This document shows, in pieces, positions 34,621 through 43,658 of a stretch of DNA of 47,537 nt (positions are counted from its first letter, which is position 1; the number at the start of each line of letters is the position of its first letter). The position numbers and the translations under genes are program-made. The DNA is taken from contig SBFR01000251.1 in assembly GCA_006227105.1 (NCBI GenBank), forward strand, positions 1 through 47,537, given 5' to 3'. Under the pieces are notes generated by a model. That model saw only the letters and a program-made list of their open reading frames with translations, was not told the origin of the DNA and ran no database searches. Source of the stretch: Bacteroidota bacterium. GTDB taxonomy: Bacteria; Bacteroidota; Bacteroidia; Flavobacteriales_D; Crocinitomicaceae.

Positions 34621-35036
34621 GGTTCTTTTTCAATGGATCTGATCCATTCGCATGCAGAATGTACCGATGTAAACACCTTCGTAGGTTTGAACGGTTTATT
34701 GAAACGAACATAGAAGTCAGCTAAGATCTTTTGAGGGAAACTGCTGATTACGATTGCATCTGCTATAGTGTAACTGTTATTCGTAGGAGACGCCGCCCAA
34801 TCTCTAACTTCTGGTTCCACATCCGAAAAAGAACTGAATTCATAAATATTATAGAATTCACCCCCTCCAAATTCATCCAGGAATTGGTATCCCTGCATTA
34901 CGAAATCCATGGTCACCTTCTGTCCGCGTTTGATCTCCACGTGGTAAATACCTCCTTCATAGATCTTGAAAATGGCACTTCCAATGTCTTTTTCTGCGAG
35001 AACAGCACGTAAATATATTGGTACAGTTACGTCCAA
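34617..35036 (-). CDS. Small STAS/SpoIIAA-like protein, unknown function
   Basis: This 139-residue cytosolic protein has no signal or membrane segment. Alternating strands and helices, a central hydrophobic segment (AIVISSFPQKILADFYVRF) and the ending TKVFTSVHSACEWIRSIEK resemble SpoIIAA-like/DUF7793 proteins of Bacteroidota; I hold this lightly. The start is taken as TTG: the frame upstream is open for only eight codons and has no ATG or GTG. Function is unknown. It is tail-to-tail with dusB, sharing stop-codon bases, and divergent from the PaaZ-like gene. Confidence 0.72.
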   Translation of the reverse strand: MDVTVPIYLRAVLAEKDIGSAIFKIYEGGIYHVEIKRGQKVTMDFVMQGYQFLDEFGGGEFYNIYEFSSFSDVEPEVRDWAASPTNNSYTIADAIVISSFPQKILADFYVRFNKPFKPTKVFTSVHSACEWIRSIEKEP

Positions 35037-35198
35037 ATTGTGTGAATAGATGATGTAAAATTAAGAAGTGACAAACAGAAATCAAAGAAAATCAATGAGA
35101 TAGCTTCAGGACTACTCATTAATAGTGTATTCTTTCCATTCATATGGACTATGATATTCGACCACTATACTTAACTTAGAGGTCGAAATTTTAGATGT

Positions 35199-37247
35199 AT
35201 GCGTCGATATCAGAATTATATACTTGGAAAATGGATAGATGGGGATGGTACTGAGACCCAGTTGTACAATGCGATCAATGGAGAGATCATTGGAGAAGTC
35301 TCAAGTGCCGGACTTGACTATGCTGCTATTCTTGACTACGGTAGAAAAACAGGTGGTAAGGTACTTCGAAAGATGACCTTTCAGGAGAGAGGGAGAATGC
35401 TAAAAGCTCTAGCGCTGTACCTGATGGAAAAAAAAGACAAATACTATCAGGTTAGTGCGTGGACGGGTGCCACCAAGGTTGATTCCTGGATCGATATCGA
35501 AGGAGGTATCGGTAATTTGTTTGCGAATGCATCCTTAAGAAGACAATTTCCAGACCTTCCGTATTACGTGGATGGTGCTGCTGCTGCTCTTTCGCGAAAT
35601 GGATCATTTATCGGTCATCATATCATGGTGCCAAAAGAAGGTGTAGCTGTTCACATCAATGCATTTAATTTCCCGATCTGGGGGATGCTCGAAAAAATAG
35701 CGGTCAACCTTATGGCTGGTGTTCCTGCCGTGGTTAAGCCTTCAGAATCGACTTGTTACCTTACTGAAGTAATGGTACGAGATATTATTGACTCAAAGAT
35801 TCTTCCTGAGGGTTCATTACAATTGGTGTGTGGTTTGGGAAGAGGAATTATTGATTATGTTGAAAGTCAGGATACAGTAACTTTTACAGGTTCAGCATCG
35901 ACTGGAAAAATGCTGAAAGCACATCCAAGAATAGCTCAAGAGAGTGTTTCTTTCAATCTTGAAGCCGATTCATTGAATGCTACCATTCTTGGGAAGAAAG
36001 CGGTACCTGGAACAGAAGAATTTGACTTATTTATAAAGGAAACAGTAAAAGAGATCACGATAAAAGCAGGTCAGAAATGTACCGCGGTCAGAAGGATCAT
36101 GGTACCGGAAGACTTGATCGACGATGTCGAAAAAGCAATTTCAGCGAGACTTGCATCCACAAAAATGGGAGATCCAAGTCAGGAAGGTGTACGGATGGGA
36201 TCTCTTGCGACACGTCAACAAGTTTCGCGAGTTAGAGAAAATGTAGAGAAGCTTGCGGCTTCTCAAAGAATAGCCTTTGGAGATCTTGACAACTTTGAAG
36301 TATTTGGTGCGGACAAAAATACAGGGGCGTTCTTCTCTCCAATTTTATTTAGAAACGACGATCCGTTCAACAAAACGGATGTTCATGATATAGAGGCTTT
36401 TGGACCTGTTTCGACGATAATGCCTTATAAGGAAATTGAAGATGCAATAGAGCTGGCGAAAATGGGTAAAGGATCCCTTGTTTCTTCGATCGTTACTCCT
36501 AGTGACGAAGAGGCTGTTGAATATGTGGTAAATGCGGCAAGCATGCACGGAAGGATCCTTGTACTTAATAAGGATTGTGCGAAAGAAAGTACAGGACATG
36601 GATCTCCAATGCCATTATTGACTCACGGTGGACCTGGTCGCGCCGGAGGAGGAGAAGAAATGGGAGGTAAAAGAGGAGTGTTACATTATCTTCAGAGAAC
36701 CGCAATACAGGGACATCCAACCACGATCACAAAGATCACACAGCAGTTCCAGGTGGGAGCGGAAATGCCGGAGGCAAACCCTCATGTATTCCGAAAGCAC
36801 TTTGAAGAACTGGTTGTTGGAGAAACAGTATTCACGCATAAGCATACGGTCACAGACGCTGACATTGTAAACTTTGCCAATGTTTCTGGTGATAATTTCT
36901 ATGCGCATATGGATGCGACATCGTTGGAAGGAACGATTTTCGAGCAGCGTGTAGCCCATGGATATTTTATCCTGTCAAAAGCCGCTGGATTATTTGTAGA
37001 TCCGAAAAAAGGACCAGTTTTGCTGAATTATGGAATTGATGAAGCTCGATTCACGAAGCCTGTGTATCCTGGAGCTACGATTGGAGTAAGGTTTACAGTT
37101 AAAGAAAAGATCGATCAGGAAAAACGATCAGAGGATGATATCGCGAAAGGGATTGTTAAGTTCCTTGTAGATGTTTACGACGAGACAGGAGAAACGGTGG
37201 CATTAGCGACAATTCTAACCATGGTCAGAAAACTGGATCAGAACTAA
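35199..37247 (+). CDS. paaZ: PaaZ-type fusion: aldehyde dehydrogenase plus MaoC-like enoyl-CoA hydratase
   Basis: This 682-residue protein matches PaaZ, which opens the oxepin-CoA ring and oxidises the resulting semialdehyde with NADP+ in phenylacetate breakdown. Residues 1 to about 515 form the aldehyde dehydrogenase, with catalytic Cys294 (AGQKCTAVRR), general base Glu255 (NLEADSLN) and HINAFNFPIWG in the cofactor region. Residues about 535-682 form a MaoC hot-dog hydratase with Asp565 and His570 (SGDNFYAHMD). These four residues match the E. coli positions almost exactly. No other paa gene is within the window, so it is an orphan here. A near-match -7 element (TAACTTAG, 35172-35179) precedes it; a strong terminator follows. 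Confidence 0.92.
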   Translation: MRRYQNYILGKWIDGDGTETQLYNAINGEIIGEVSSAGLDYAAILDYGRKTGGKVLRKMTFQERGRMLKALALYLMEKKDKYYQVSAWTGATKVDSWIDIEGGIGNLFANASLRRQFPDLPYYVDGAAAALSRNGSFIGHHIMVPKEGVAVHINAFNFPIWGMLEKIAVNLMAGVPAVVKPSESTCYLTEVMVRDIIDSKILPEGSLQLVCGLGRGIIDYVESQDTVTFTGSASTGKMLKAHPRIAQESVSFNLEADSLNATILGKKAVPGTEEFDLFIKETVKEITIKAGQKCTAVRRIMVPEDLIDDVEKAISARLASTKMGDPSQEGVRMGSLATRQQVSRVRENVEKLAASQRIAFGDLDNFEVFGADKNTGAFFSPILFRNDDPFNKTDVHDIEAFGPVSTIMPYKEIEDAIELAKMGKGSLVSSIVTPSDEEAVEYVVNAASMHGRILVLNKDCAKESTGHGSPMPLLTHGGPGRAGGGEEMGGKRGVLHYLQRTAIQGHPTTITKITQQFQVGAEMPEANPHVFRKHFEELVVGETVFTHKHTVTDADIVNFANVSGDNFYAHMDATSLEGTIFEQRVAHGYFILSKAAGLFVDPKKGPVLLNYGIDEARFTKPVYPGATIGVRFTVKEKIDQEKRSEDDIAKGIVKFLVDVYDETGETVALATILTMVRKLDQN

Positions 37248-37250
37248 TTC

Positions 37251-37277
37251 AAAAGGGAGCGAAAAGCTCCCTTTTTT
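37251..37277. terminator. Bidirectional terminator between convergent genes
   Basis: Stem AAAAGGGAGC / GCTCCCTTTT with loop GAAAA is flanked by an A-run and a T-run. It lies between the PaaZ-like gene and the MBOAT gene. Confidence 0.93.
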
Positions 37278-37280
37278 AGT

Positions 37281-38945
37281 TTAAAACTGGAAGTATACAA
37301 AGGGTTTAAACGTATCAGAAACTGCTTGATACATCAGCACAACAATGATCGCTACACTGACTGCTTGAAGGACCATTGGTGTATTCGTAAACCATTCCTG
37401 CCATTTGTCTTTAACTGTTTGAGGAAGCCAATGAACAATGTATCCACCCAGCATTACCCAGAAAACACTTTGGTACGTTGAGAGCACTAATACAAATGTA
37501 TCCCATGTGAAGTTGAAATGGTTCCAGATCTGATCCAGCATCACTAAAGGTTGTCCATCTTCTTCCAAACGGAACCAGATTCTCGTAAACGTAATAAAGT
37601 TAAACGTGATGAAGATCTTCCAGAAATGGACAATAAAAAGGTTTCCTTTATTCTCGTAGGGTGAAAATTTCTTCCAGTAATTGTAGATCACAAGTGCGGC
37701 ACCGTTCATTGCTCCCCAGATCACGAAGTTTTCACTTGCACCATGCCATAAGCCACCGACAACCATGGTGATCAGCAAGTTGAGGTCGCGATGAACATAT
37801 TGCTTGAAGTTTGGAATGATCAGTACTCCGATGATGTAAATGGTCATTAAGCCCAGGTATACAAAGATCAATTCATACCATTGGGTGATGAACACCAGAA
37901 AGATCAGAATTATTAGCGTTGCCACATAGGTCCCAATACCTCCAGATTTGTTTCCACCAAGAGGGATGTATAGATAATCTCTTAACCATGATCCAAGTGA
38001 TTTATGCCACCTTCTCCAGAAGTCAGCAACACTGACCGCTTTGTACGGAGAATTGAAATTCTCAAGTAGTTTGAAACCCATTAGTCTCGAAACACCGATG
38101 GCAATGTCTGTATACCCGGAGAAATCACCATAGATCTGCAATGAATAACCCCACATAGCGAGAATACTCACAAAACCTGGGTAGGCTTCAGGTGCATCTG
38201 CAACTTTGTCAATGAAATGAACAGCGATGTAATCTGCTAAAACTATCTTTTTGATCAATCCTTTTACGATCTGAATGATCGCCCATGAGAAATCATTTTT
38301 ATCGAGTTGAAATGGTTGTCTGATTTGCGGGATGAAGTCTCTGGCTCTAACGATCGGACCTGCGACCAACTGAGGAAAAAAGGTGACGAAAAAGGTGTAA
38401 TCGAAGAAATTTCGAACTGGTTCAACTTCTTTTCTGTATATGTCTACAACATAGCTGATGCTTTGGAACGTAAAGAACGAAACTCCAACTGGTAAGATGA
38501 TCTGCTCAACAAAGGTTCCTTCGCCAAAGAATCCGTTCCCCCAAACCGCAAGTTGATTAAATACCTGGTAGTCGGTTTGGAACATTTTATTATAGCTCTC
38601 AGTGAAGAAATAGGCATACTTGAAGTACCCAAGCATCGACAAGTTGAAAATGCTGGAAGCAGCGATGATCCACTTCTTACCTGTTTCTGATCGACTTTTA
38701 AAAATGGCATTTCCAAGGAGATAGTTGACGATTAAGCTTAAGCCAAGTAATAAAACATACAATCCGGAAGTTTTAAAATAGAAGAATAAGCTGATCACCG
38801 TCAGGAAGAAGCTTCTTACCAGAAAGTTCTTATGGATCATGGAAAAAATGATCATCACCGCAAGAAAGAACAGCCAGAAATCGAGTTGCGTAAAGATGAG
38901 CGGTTCGGCTTCATTAAATGCAAATGCTTGATATAATCTTTCCAT
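37281..38945 (-). CDS. MBOAT-family O-acyltransferase (AlgI/PatA-like)
   Basis: This 554-residue protein has about 11-12 membrane helices and the MBOAT hallmarks. The catalytic His401 sits in MVVGGLWHGASENFVIWG. The conserved segment DFWRRWHKSLGSWLRDYLYIPLGG (308-331, with His314) and MWGYSLQIYGDFSGYTDIAIG are typical of the AlgI group. Such proteins pass acetyl groups across the inner membrane for transfer to a polysaccharide or to peptidoglycan by a periplasmic partner. Two SGNH-fold genes directly upstream (12-bp gap, then 19-bp overlap) are the obvious partners. The acceptor polymer is not identifiable here. Confidence 0.93.
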   Translation of the reverse strand: MERLYQAFAFNEAEPLIFTQLDFWLFFLAVMIIFSMIHKNFLVRSFFLTVISLFFYFKTSGLYVLLLGLSLIVNYLLGNAIFKSRSETGKKWIIAASSIFNLSMLGYFKYAYFFTESYNKMFQTDYQVFNQLAVWGNGFFGEGTFVEQIILPVGVSFFTFQSISYVVDIYRKEVEPVRNFFDYTFFVTFFPQLVAGPIVRARDFIPQIRQPFQLDKNDFSWAIIQIVKGLIKKIVLADYIAVHFIDKVADAPEAYPGFVSILAMWGYSLQIYGDFSGYTDIAIGVSRLMGFKLLENFNSPYKAVSVADFWRRWHKSLGSWLRDYLYIPLGGNKSGGIGTYVATLIILIFLVFITQWYELIFVYLGLMTIYIIGVLIIPNFKQYVHRDLNLLITMVVGGLWHGASENFVIWGAMNGAALVIYNYWKKFSPYENKGNLFIVHFWKIFITFNFITFTRIWFRLEEDGQPLVMLDQIWNHFNFTWDTFVLVLSTYQSVFWVMLGGYIVHWLPQTVKDKWQEWFTNTPMVLQAVSVAIIVVLMYQAVSDTFKPFVYFQF

Positions 38946-38957
38946 TAATTTTCCGGA

Positions 38958-40283
38958 TTAGCGTTGTATTGTTTTCATTTGTTCGAAATACTTCAGGAAA
39001 GCATCGATCATTAATTCCCCTTTCAAATGATAGCCCATTGAAGTAAAATGGACAAGGTCACTTTGCATCAGTCCTTTTCTGTTCCATGTTTTGGAGGAAC
39101 CTAATTCTCCCATGATACCGTAAAAGTCCCAAACAGGCACTTTGTATTTTTCAGCGAGCTCTTCGATCACTTCGCGTTCTCGTGCAATGTTTCGGTTCAG
39201 GTATTTTCTGTGATAATAGGAGTCGTTCGGGACTGTCAAAAGGATCGCGCATTTAGGATTGGCACGAAGTACTTTAAGCATCATTTTTTCCAGGTTGTTT
39301 TTGTAGACCTGGGGATCGAACTTATCATAGGGCACATTACCGTCATTCGTACCTACAGAAAAGGCAAAGAAATCGGGTGGATATTGCTTGAGCTGTTCTT
39401 CAAAGTTTTTGTTGTCAAGATAGGTGTATAATCCCGCTCCGTTCACTCCGATACTTGTGTACGAAACACCTGGATACTCATTCATGAATTGGAAGCCATA
39501 GATCTCTAATTCTAAAGATTCACTGGTGATCCTTGAGAATTGAAGGTCCATTTCATCGATAGGATCGGTAAAATAAATGGTTGTTGTGCCCACTTTTGGA
39601 TCCTGTTCAACATGATCGATCAGGATCTCATCTGTTCCGAAATTCAATTCAAATGGCAATTCACCTTTGTTATGATAAATCTTGAGGATAGAATAGGGAG
39701 GTTTTGTGTTGGTATGACGATGAGAAAAAGTAATATTGATCACTGAGTCCCTGCACAAAAGAACAGCGCCCATCAAGCCATAATCCAATGAGCTGGGACG
39801 ATGTACTACACTTCTGTAGGCCGTCCAGTAATTGGGTGATTTGAACTGATAATTCGAAGGATTGTTCGTTTTTGCCAGATTGAAAGGAAAAACGATACCC
39901 CTTTCTCCCAAAGCATTTTTCCATTCTGTTTGAAAGAATGTTCGAACGTCATTGGTATAAATATCTGCCTGAAGATGCGATCCTCCAATGTGGTAAAAGT
40001 GTAGTTTTTCATTTCCTCCTTTTTGAAGTTCATCTATTCTGCTGAATAAATATTCCCAGGTAGGGCTATTGTGTGAGAAAAACTGGAAATTATTCTTTTC
40101 AAATACGATAAAAGGATATTCTTCTTTGAGTGATGAATCGATCCTGGCGTAATCCGGAAAACAATACAAATTGAGTGAGTCAGTGAAATGACTTTTATCT
40201 CTATCCTGGCAGAAGCTAAAGAGAGGAATAGTCAATAGGATCAATATGTTTCTGTACAATCGCACTATTTTCCCTGCTTCCAT
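38958..40283 (-). CDS. SGNH-fold O-acetyl transferase or esterase, second of a tandem pair
   Basis: This 441-residue protein has an N-terminal signal or anchor (about 10-25, with LFSFC as a weak lipobox). The SGNH hydrolase fold spans about 92-435. Ser102 lies in HIGGSHLQAD, where the canonical GDS reads GGS. Asn313 lies in GTNDGN, and Asp409-x-x-His412 (DLVHF) completes the triad. About 180 residues between the Ser and Asn blocks contain beta-rich sequence that could be a carbohydrate-binding insert, as in peptidoglycan O-acetyl esterases; that is inference. The start overlaps the upstream SGNH gene by 19 bp and MBOAT follows after 12 bp. Whether it adds or removes acetyl groups cannot be told. 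Confidence 0.85.
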   Translation of the reverse strand: MEAGKIVRLYRNILILLTIPLFSFCQDRDKSHFTDSLNLYCFPDYARIDSSLKEEYPFIVFEKNNFQFFSHNSPTWEYLFSRIDELQKGGNEKLHFYHIGGSHLQADIYTNDVRTFFQTEWKNALGERGIVFPFNLAKTNNPSNYQFKSPNYWTAYRSVVHRPSSLDYGLMGAVLLCRDSVINITFSHRHTNTKPPYSILKIYHNKGELPFELNFGTDEILIDHVEQDPKVGTTTIYFTDPIDEMDLQFSRITSESLELEIYGFQFMNEYPGVSYTSIGVNGAGLYTYLDNKNFEEQLKQYPPDFFAFSVGTNDGNVPYDKFDPQVYKNNLEKMMLKVLRANPKCAILLTVPNDSYYHRKYLNRNIAREREVIEELAEKYKVPVWDFYGIMGELGSSKTWNRKGLMQSDLVHFTSMGYHLKGELMIDAFLKYFEQMKTIQR

Positions 40284-41734
40284 TTTGTATACTCAGCGGC
40301 AAAGGCATCAAAGAACATTTGCGATGCAATGCTGGCACCTTTTGGACTGAAATGAATATAATCTTTCGCAGCCAAGCCTGCTTCAACCCAAGAAGGCATT
40401 GAATTTTGTCCCCCCATAGCTGAATAGAGATCCCAATAAGCATATCCTGCCTCCAAGGTTGATTTTTTCATTTGTTCCACCAGATATGGTAGAAGTGGGT
40501 AAGTGATGAAGTTTCCATTATCAGGAATCGACATATCACTTGGCCCAATTACTACAATGGCAGTAGAAGGCCGAAGTTTTCGAAGTGTATTGAGTTGACC
40601 TTTGAAATACCTTGCATAATTTCTTACGCCCGCACTGTCTTTTAATGCCGGTACGGAGTTACCACCAAATTGCATGATGACCATTTCAGTATTCAAGTCA
40701 CCATACATTTTACTTAAAAGGGTTTGATCCATTGATCCGAAGATCGTTCCACTGGATCCTCTCATTCCAATATTACTCACCTGAACGCCGTAATCTCCTT
40801 CAAGTGAAAACCCAGAAATGTTTGGGCTATAAGTAGAAGAGAATACATATTTTAATTTTCCTGGTGTATTGGGAAATGACAAATGAACTTCGTGAGATTT
40901 ACCGTCCGTCGATAAACTATCTTCATGGATCAATGAGCCGTTTTGATATACTTTTAGCATGCATGGTTTAACACAGCTGTTATAGTACATGGTCACATTG
41001 TTGTATTCTTTGGATCTTGAATATGCCGATTTGTTCGGTTCAAATTCGATCCAAGCTTCTACTGTCGGGCCAGGGTTTTTAAGAAGACTGTCTGAATCAG
41101 CAGTAAATCTTGCGGCGCTTCCCATGACCCCATATTTTTTGTTTTTCAGTTTGTCACCACCAAAACAGGTAAATCGTCTGAAATTTTCTGAATAAGTCTG
41201 TTTGAATGTATTTGTATGGTAAACATTCATGGCAGGGATCAATCCTGGACCATTTCCTCCAAATTGATTCTGAATTCGCTGTCTGATATATGCGGTCATA
41301 CGATCACCCTCAATCTGAGAATCACCGTAGTGCAAAATGTGCAATTTCTTTTTATCCGGTGCGGCTTTATCCAGCTTTGAAAAAAGCTGATGAAGTTGGG
41401 CCCTCGCCGCATCATTCAGGATGATCTCCGTGTTACTCTCAGTATTCATGGTTCCACCAGATGGAGCTCCCATGTTACCTTCAGAACCATTTTGATGTCT
41501 TAGCATTGGATCATCATTCAGATCCAGTGATGTAGTGTCAATGTTCGCGACGATTTTTGAAATGTCTTTCTTTTCAGGCTTTACTGGGTGAAGGAATTCT
41601 TCAGCGGTTAGAAAATTTAATTTCATGAACCCCAGATCGTATCCTTTTTCCGGCGCAAAATACACAATGGGACTCATTACTAGCAACACTCCAGCAACAA
41701 AGGCCAGAACCTGATATGGTTTGATCTCTTTCAA
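40265..41734 (-). CDS. Membrane-anchored SGNH-fold protein, first of a tandem pair
   Basis: This 489-residue protein has one N-terminal membrane helix (about 6-27), a Gly/Asn-rich linker (about 70-105) and an SGNH domain. Ser139 lies in LHYGDSQIEGD, a GGN motif in VIMQFGGNS takes the oxyanion position, and Asp458-x-x-His461 (DYIHFSPKG) is near the C-terminus. A beta-rich insert lies between the Ser and Asn blocks, as in its neighbour, so the two are probably ancient duplicates. The start is a TTG at 41734, chosen because GGAG sits 4 bases upstream and because the TTG at 41755 lies inside a -7 element. It leads the three-gene O-acylation operon. Confidence 0.85.
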   Translation of the reverse strand: MKEIKPYQVLAFVAGVLLVMSPIVYFAPEKGYDLGFMKLNFLTAEEFLHPVKPEKKDISKIVANIDTTSLDLNDDPMLRHQNGSEGNMGAPSGGTMNTESNTEIILNDAARAQLHQLFSKLDKAAPDKKKLHILHYGDSQIEGDRMTAYIRQRIQNQFGGNGPGLIPAMNVYHTNTFKQTYSENFRRFTCFGGDKLKNKKYGVMGSAARFTADSDSLLKNPGPTVEAWIEFEPNKSAYSRSKEYNNVTMYYNSCVKPCMLKVYQNGSLIHEDSLSTDGKSHEVHLSFPNTPGKLKYVFSSTYSPNISGFSLEGDYGVQVSNIGMRGSSGTIFGSMDQTLLSKMYGDLNTEMVIMQFGGNSVPALKDSAGVRNYARYFKGQLNTLRKLRPSTAIVVIGPSDMSIPDNGNFITYPLLPYLVEQMKKSTLEAGYAYWDLYSAMGGQNSMPSWVEAGLAAKDYIHFSPKGASIASQMFFDAFAAEYTKWKQGK

Positions 41735-41752
41735 ATTTCTCCGATAAGTAAA

Positions 41753-41760
41753 CAAAGTTA
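41753..41760 (-). promoter_or_regulatory. -7 promoter element of the MBOAT/SGNH operon
   Basis: On the minus strand this reads TAACTTTG, an exact TAnnTTTG match. It ends 18 bp before the proposed TTG start at 41734, and its last three bases are the alternative in-frame TTG. This makes the shorter protein start more likely. Confidence 0.55.
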
Positions 41761-41898
41761 ATCAACCGACCTGAAGTGGTTGGTCGACTTAACGATTTTT
41801 GTCAACAAATCAATACACATTTTTGACGCAAGTTCTGACAGTTTTTCACAAATCAGAATGTTTTTTATGACACCATGTCCGAATTTAAAGCGTGGCAG

Positions 41899-41906
41899 TA
41901 TCTTTG
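41899..41906 (+). promoter_or_regulatory. -7 promoter element for grpE-dnaJ
   Basis: TATCTTTG is an exact TAnnTTTG match, 28 bp before the grpE ATG. No CIRCE-type inverted repeat was seen, so HrcA control is not supported. The element suggests housekeeping sigma use. Confidence 0.6.
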
Positions 41907-41934
41907 TCGTTTGGCGCTAGCAAAATAGAGAACT

Positions 41935-42471
41935 ATGGCAGAGGAGACGAATAAAGAAGAAATGGAAAAAGAAGAAGGTACTGAAAACGTTCAGGAGGAG
42001 GTGTCTAACGAGAATGGCGGATCGAAAGAAATGTCACTTGAAGAACAGCTGGCTGAGTTTCAGGATAAGTACATGCGTTTATATGCAGAGTTCGACAATT
42101 ATCGCAGAAGAACGAACAAAGAAAAGGTAGAGTTGATCAGCAGTGCGGGTGAAGGGATCTTAAAGGACCTTTTGCCAGTTATGGACGATTTTGAACGAGC
42201 GATTAAAAACAACGAGAACGCTGAGGATATCGTAAGTGTAAAAGAGGGATTCCATCTGATCTTTAATAAGTTCAGGAATATTCTAGAAAGCAAAGGTCTT
42301 AAACCGATGAATTCAAAAGGAGAAGTTTTTGACAGTGAGTTGCATGAGGCAATAGCAAATGTTCCGGCTCCTTCGGAAAGTGAGAAAGGAAAAAACCTAG
42401 ATGAGGTGGAGAAAGGGTATTATCTGAACGAAAAAGTCATCAGATATGCTAAAGTGGTGGTAGGACAATAA
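41935..42471 (+). CDS. grpE: Nucleotide exchange factor GrpE
   Basis: This 178-residue protein matches GrpE, the dimeric factor that releases ADP from DnaK. An acidic, disordered N-terminus (about 1-35) leads into a long coiled-coil helix (LEEQLAEFQDKYMRLYAEFDNYRRRTNKEK, about 36-66), then the four-helix bundle. It ends in a beta-wing with HEAIANVPAP and GYYLNEKVIRYAKVVVG, the family signature. dnaJ starts 15 bp after the stop, a common pairing. dnaK is not in the window. Confidence 0.96.
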   Translation: MAEETNKEEMEKEEGTENVQEEVSNENGGSKEMSLEEQLAEFQDKYMRLYAEFDNYRRRTNKEKVELISSAGEGILKDLLPVMDDFERAIKNNENAEDIVSVKEGFHLIFNKFRNILESKGLKPMNSKGEVFDSELHEAIANVPAPSESEKGKNLDEVEKGYYLNEKVIRYAKVVVGQ

Positions 42472-43599
<1,128 letters not shown>

Positions 43600-43622
43600 G
43601 AATTGAAGTATCGAACTTCGAT

Positions 43623-43653
43623 AATCCCGTTATCTTTATAACGGGATTTTTTA
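43623..43653 (+). terminator. Rho-independent terminator of grpE-dnaJ
   Basis: Stem AATCCCGTTAT / ATAACGGGATT (11 bp) with loop CTTT is followed by a T-run. It starts 23 bp after the dnaJ stop. The next ATG (43659) is only 6 bp beyond, so the CPBP gene depends on readthrough or on a promoter hidden in this region. Confidence 0.93.
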
Positions 43654-43658
43654 TTGAT

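Noticed and set aside
41833-41865. TTCTGA / TCAGAA hairpin followed by a T-run upstream of grpE
   Set aside because: It has a short stem and a long loop, and no plus-strand gene ends upstream, so a terminator has no purpose there. It is not a CIRCE element either.
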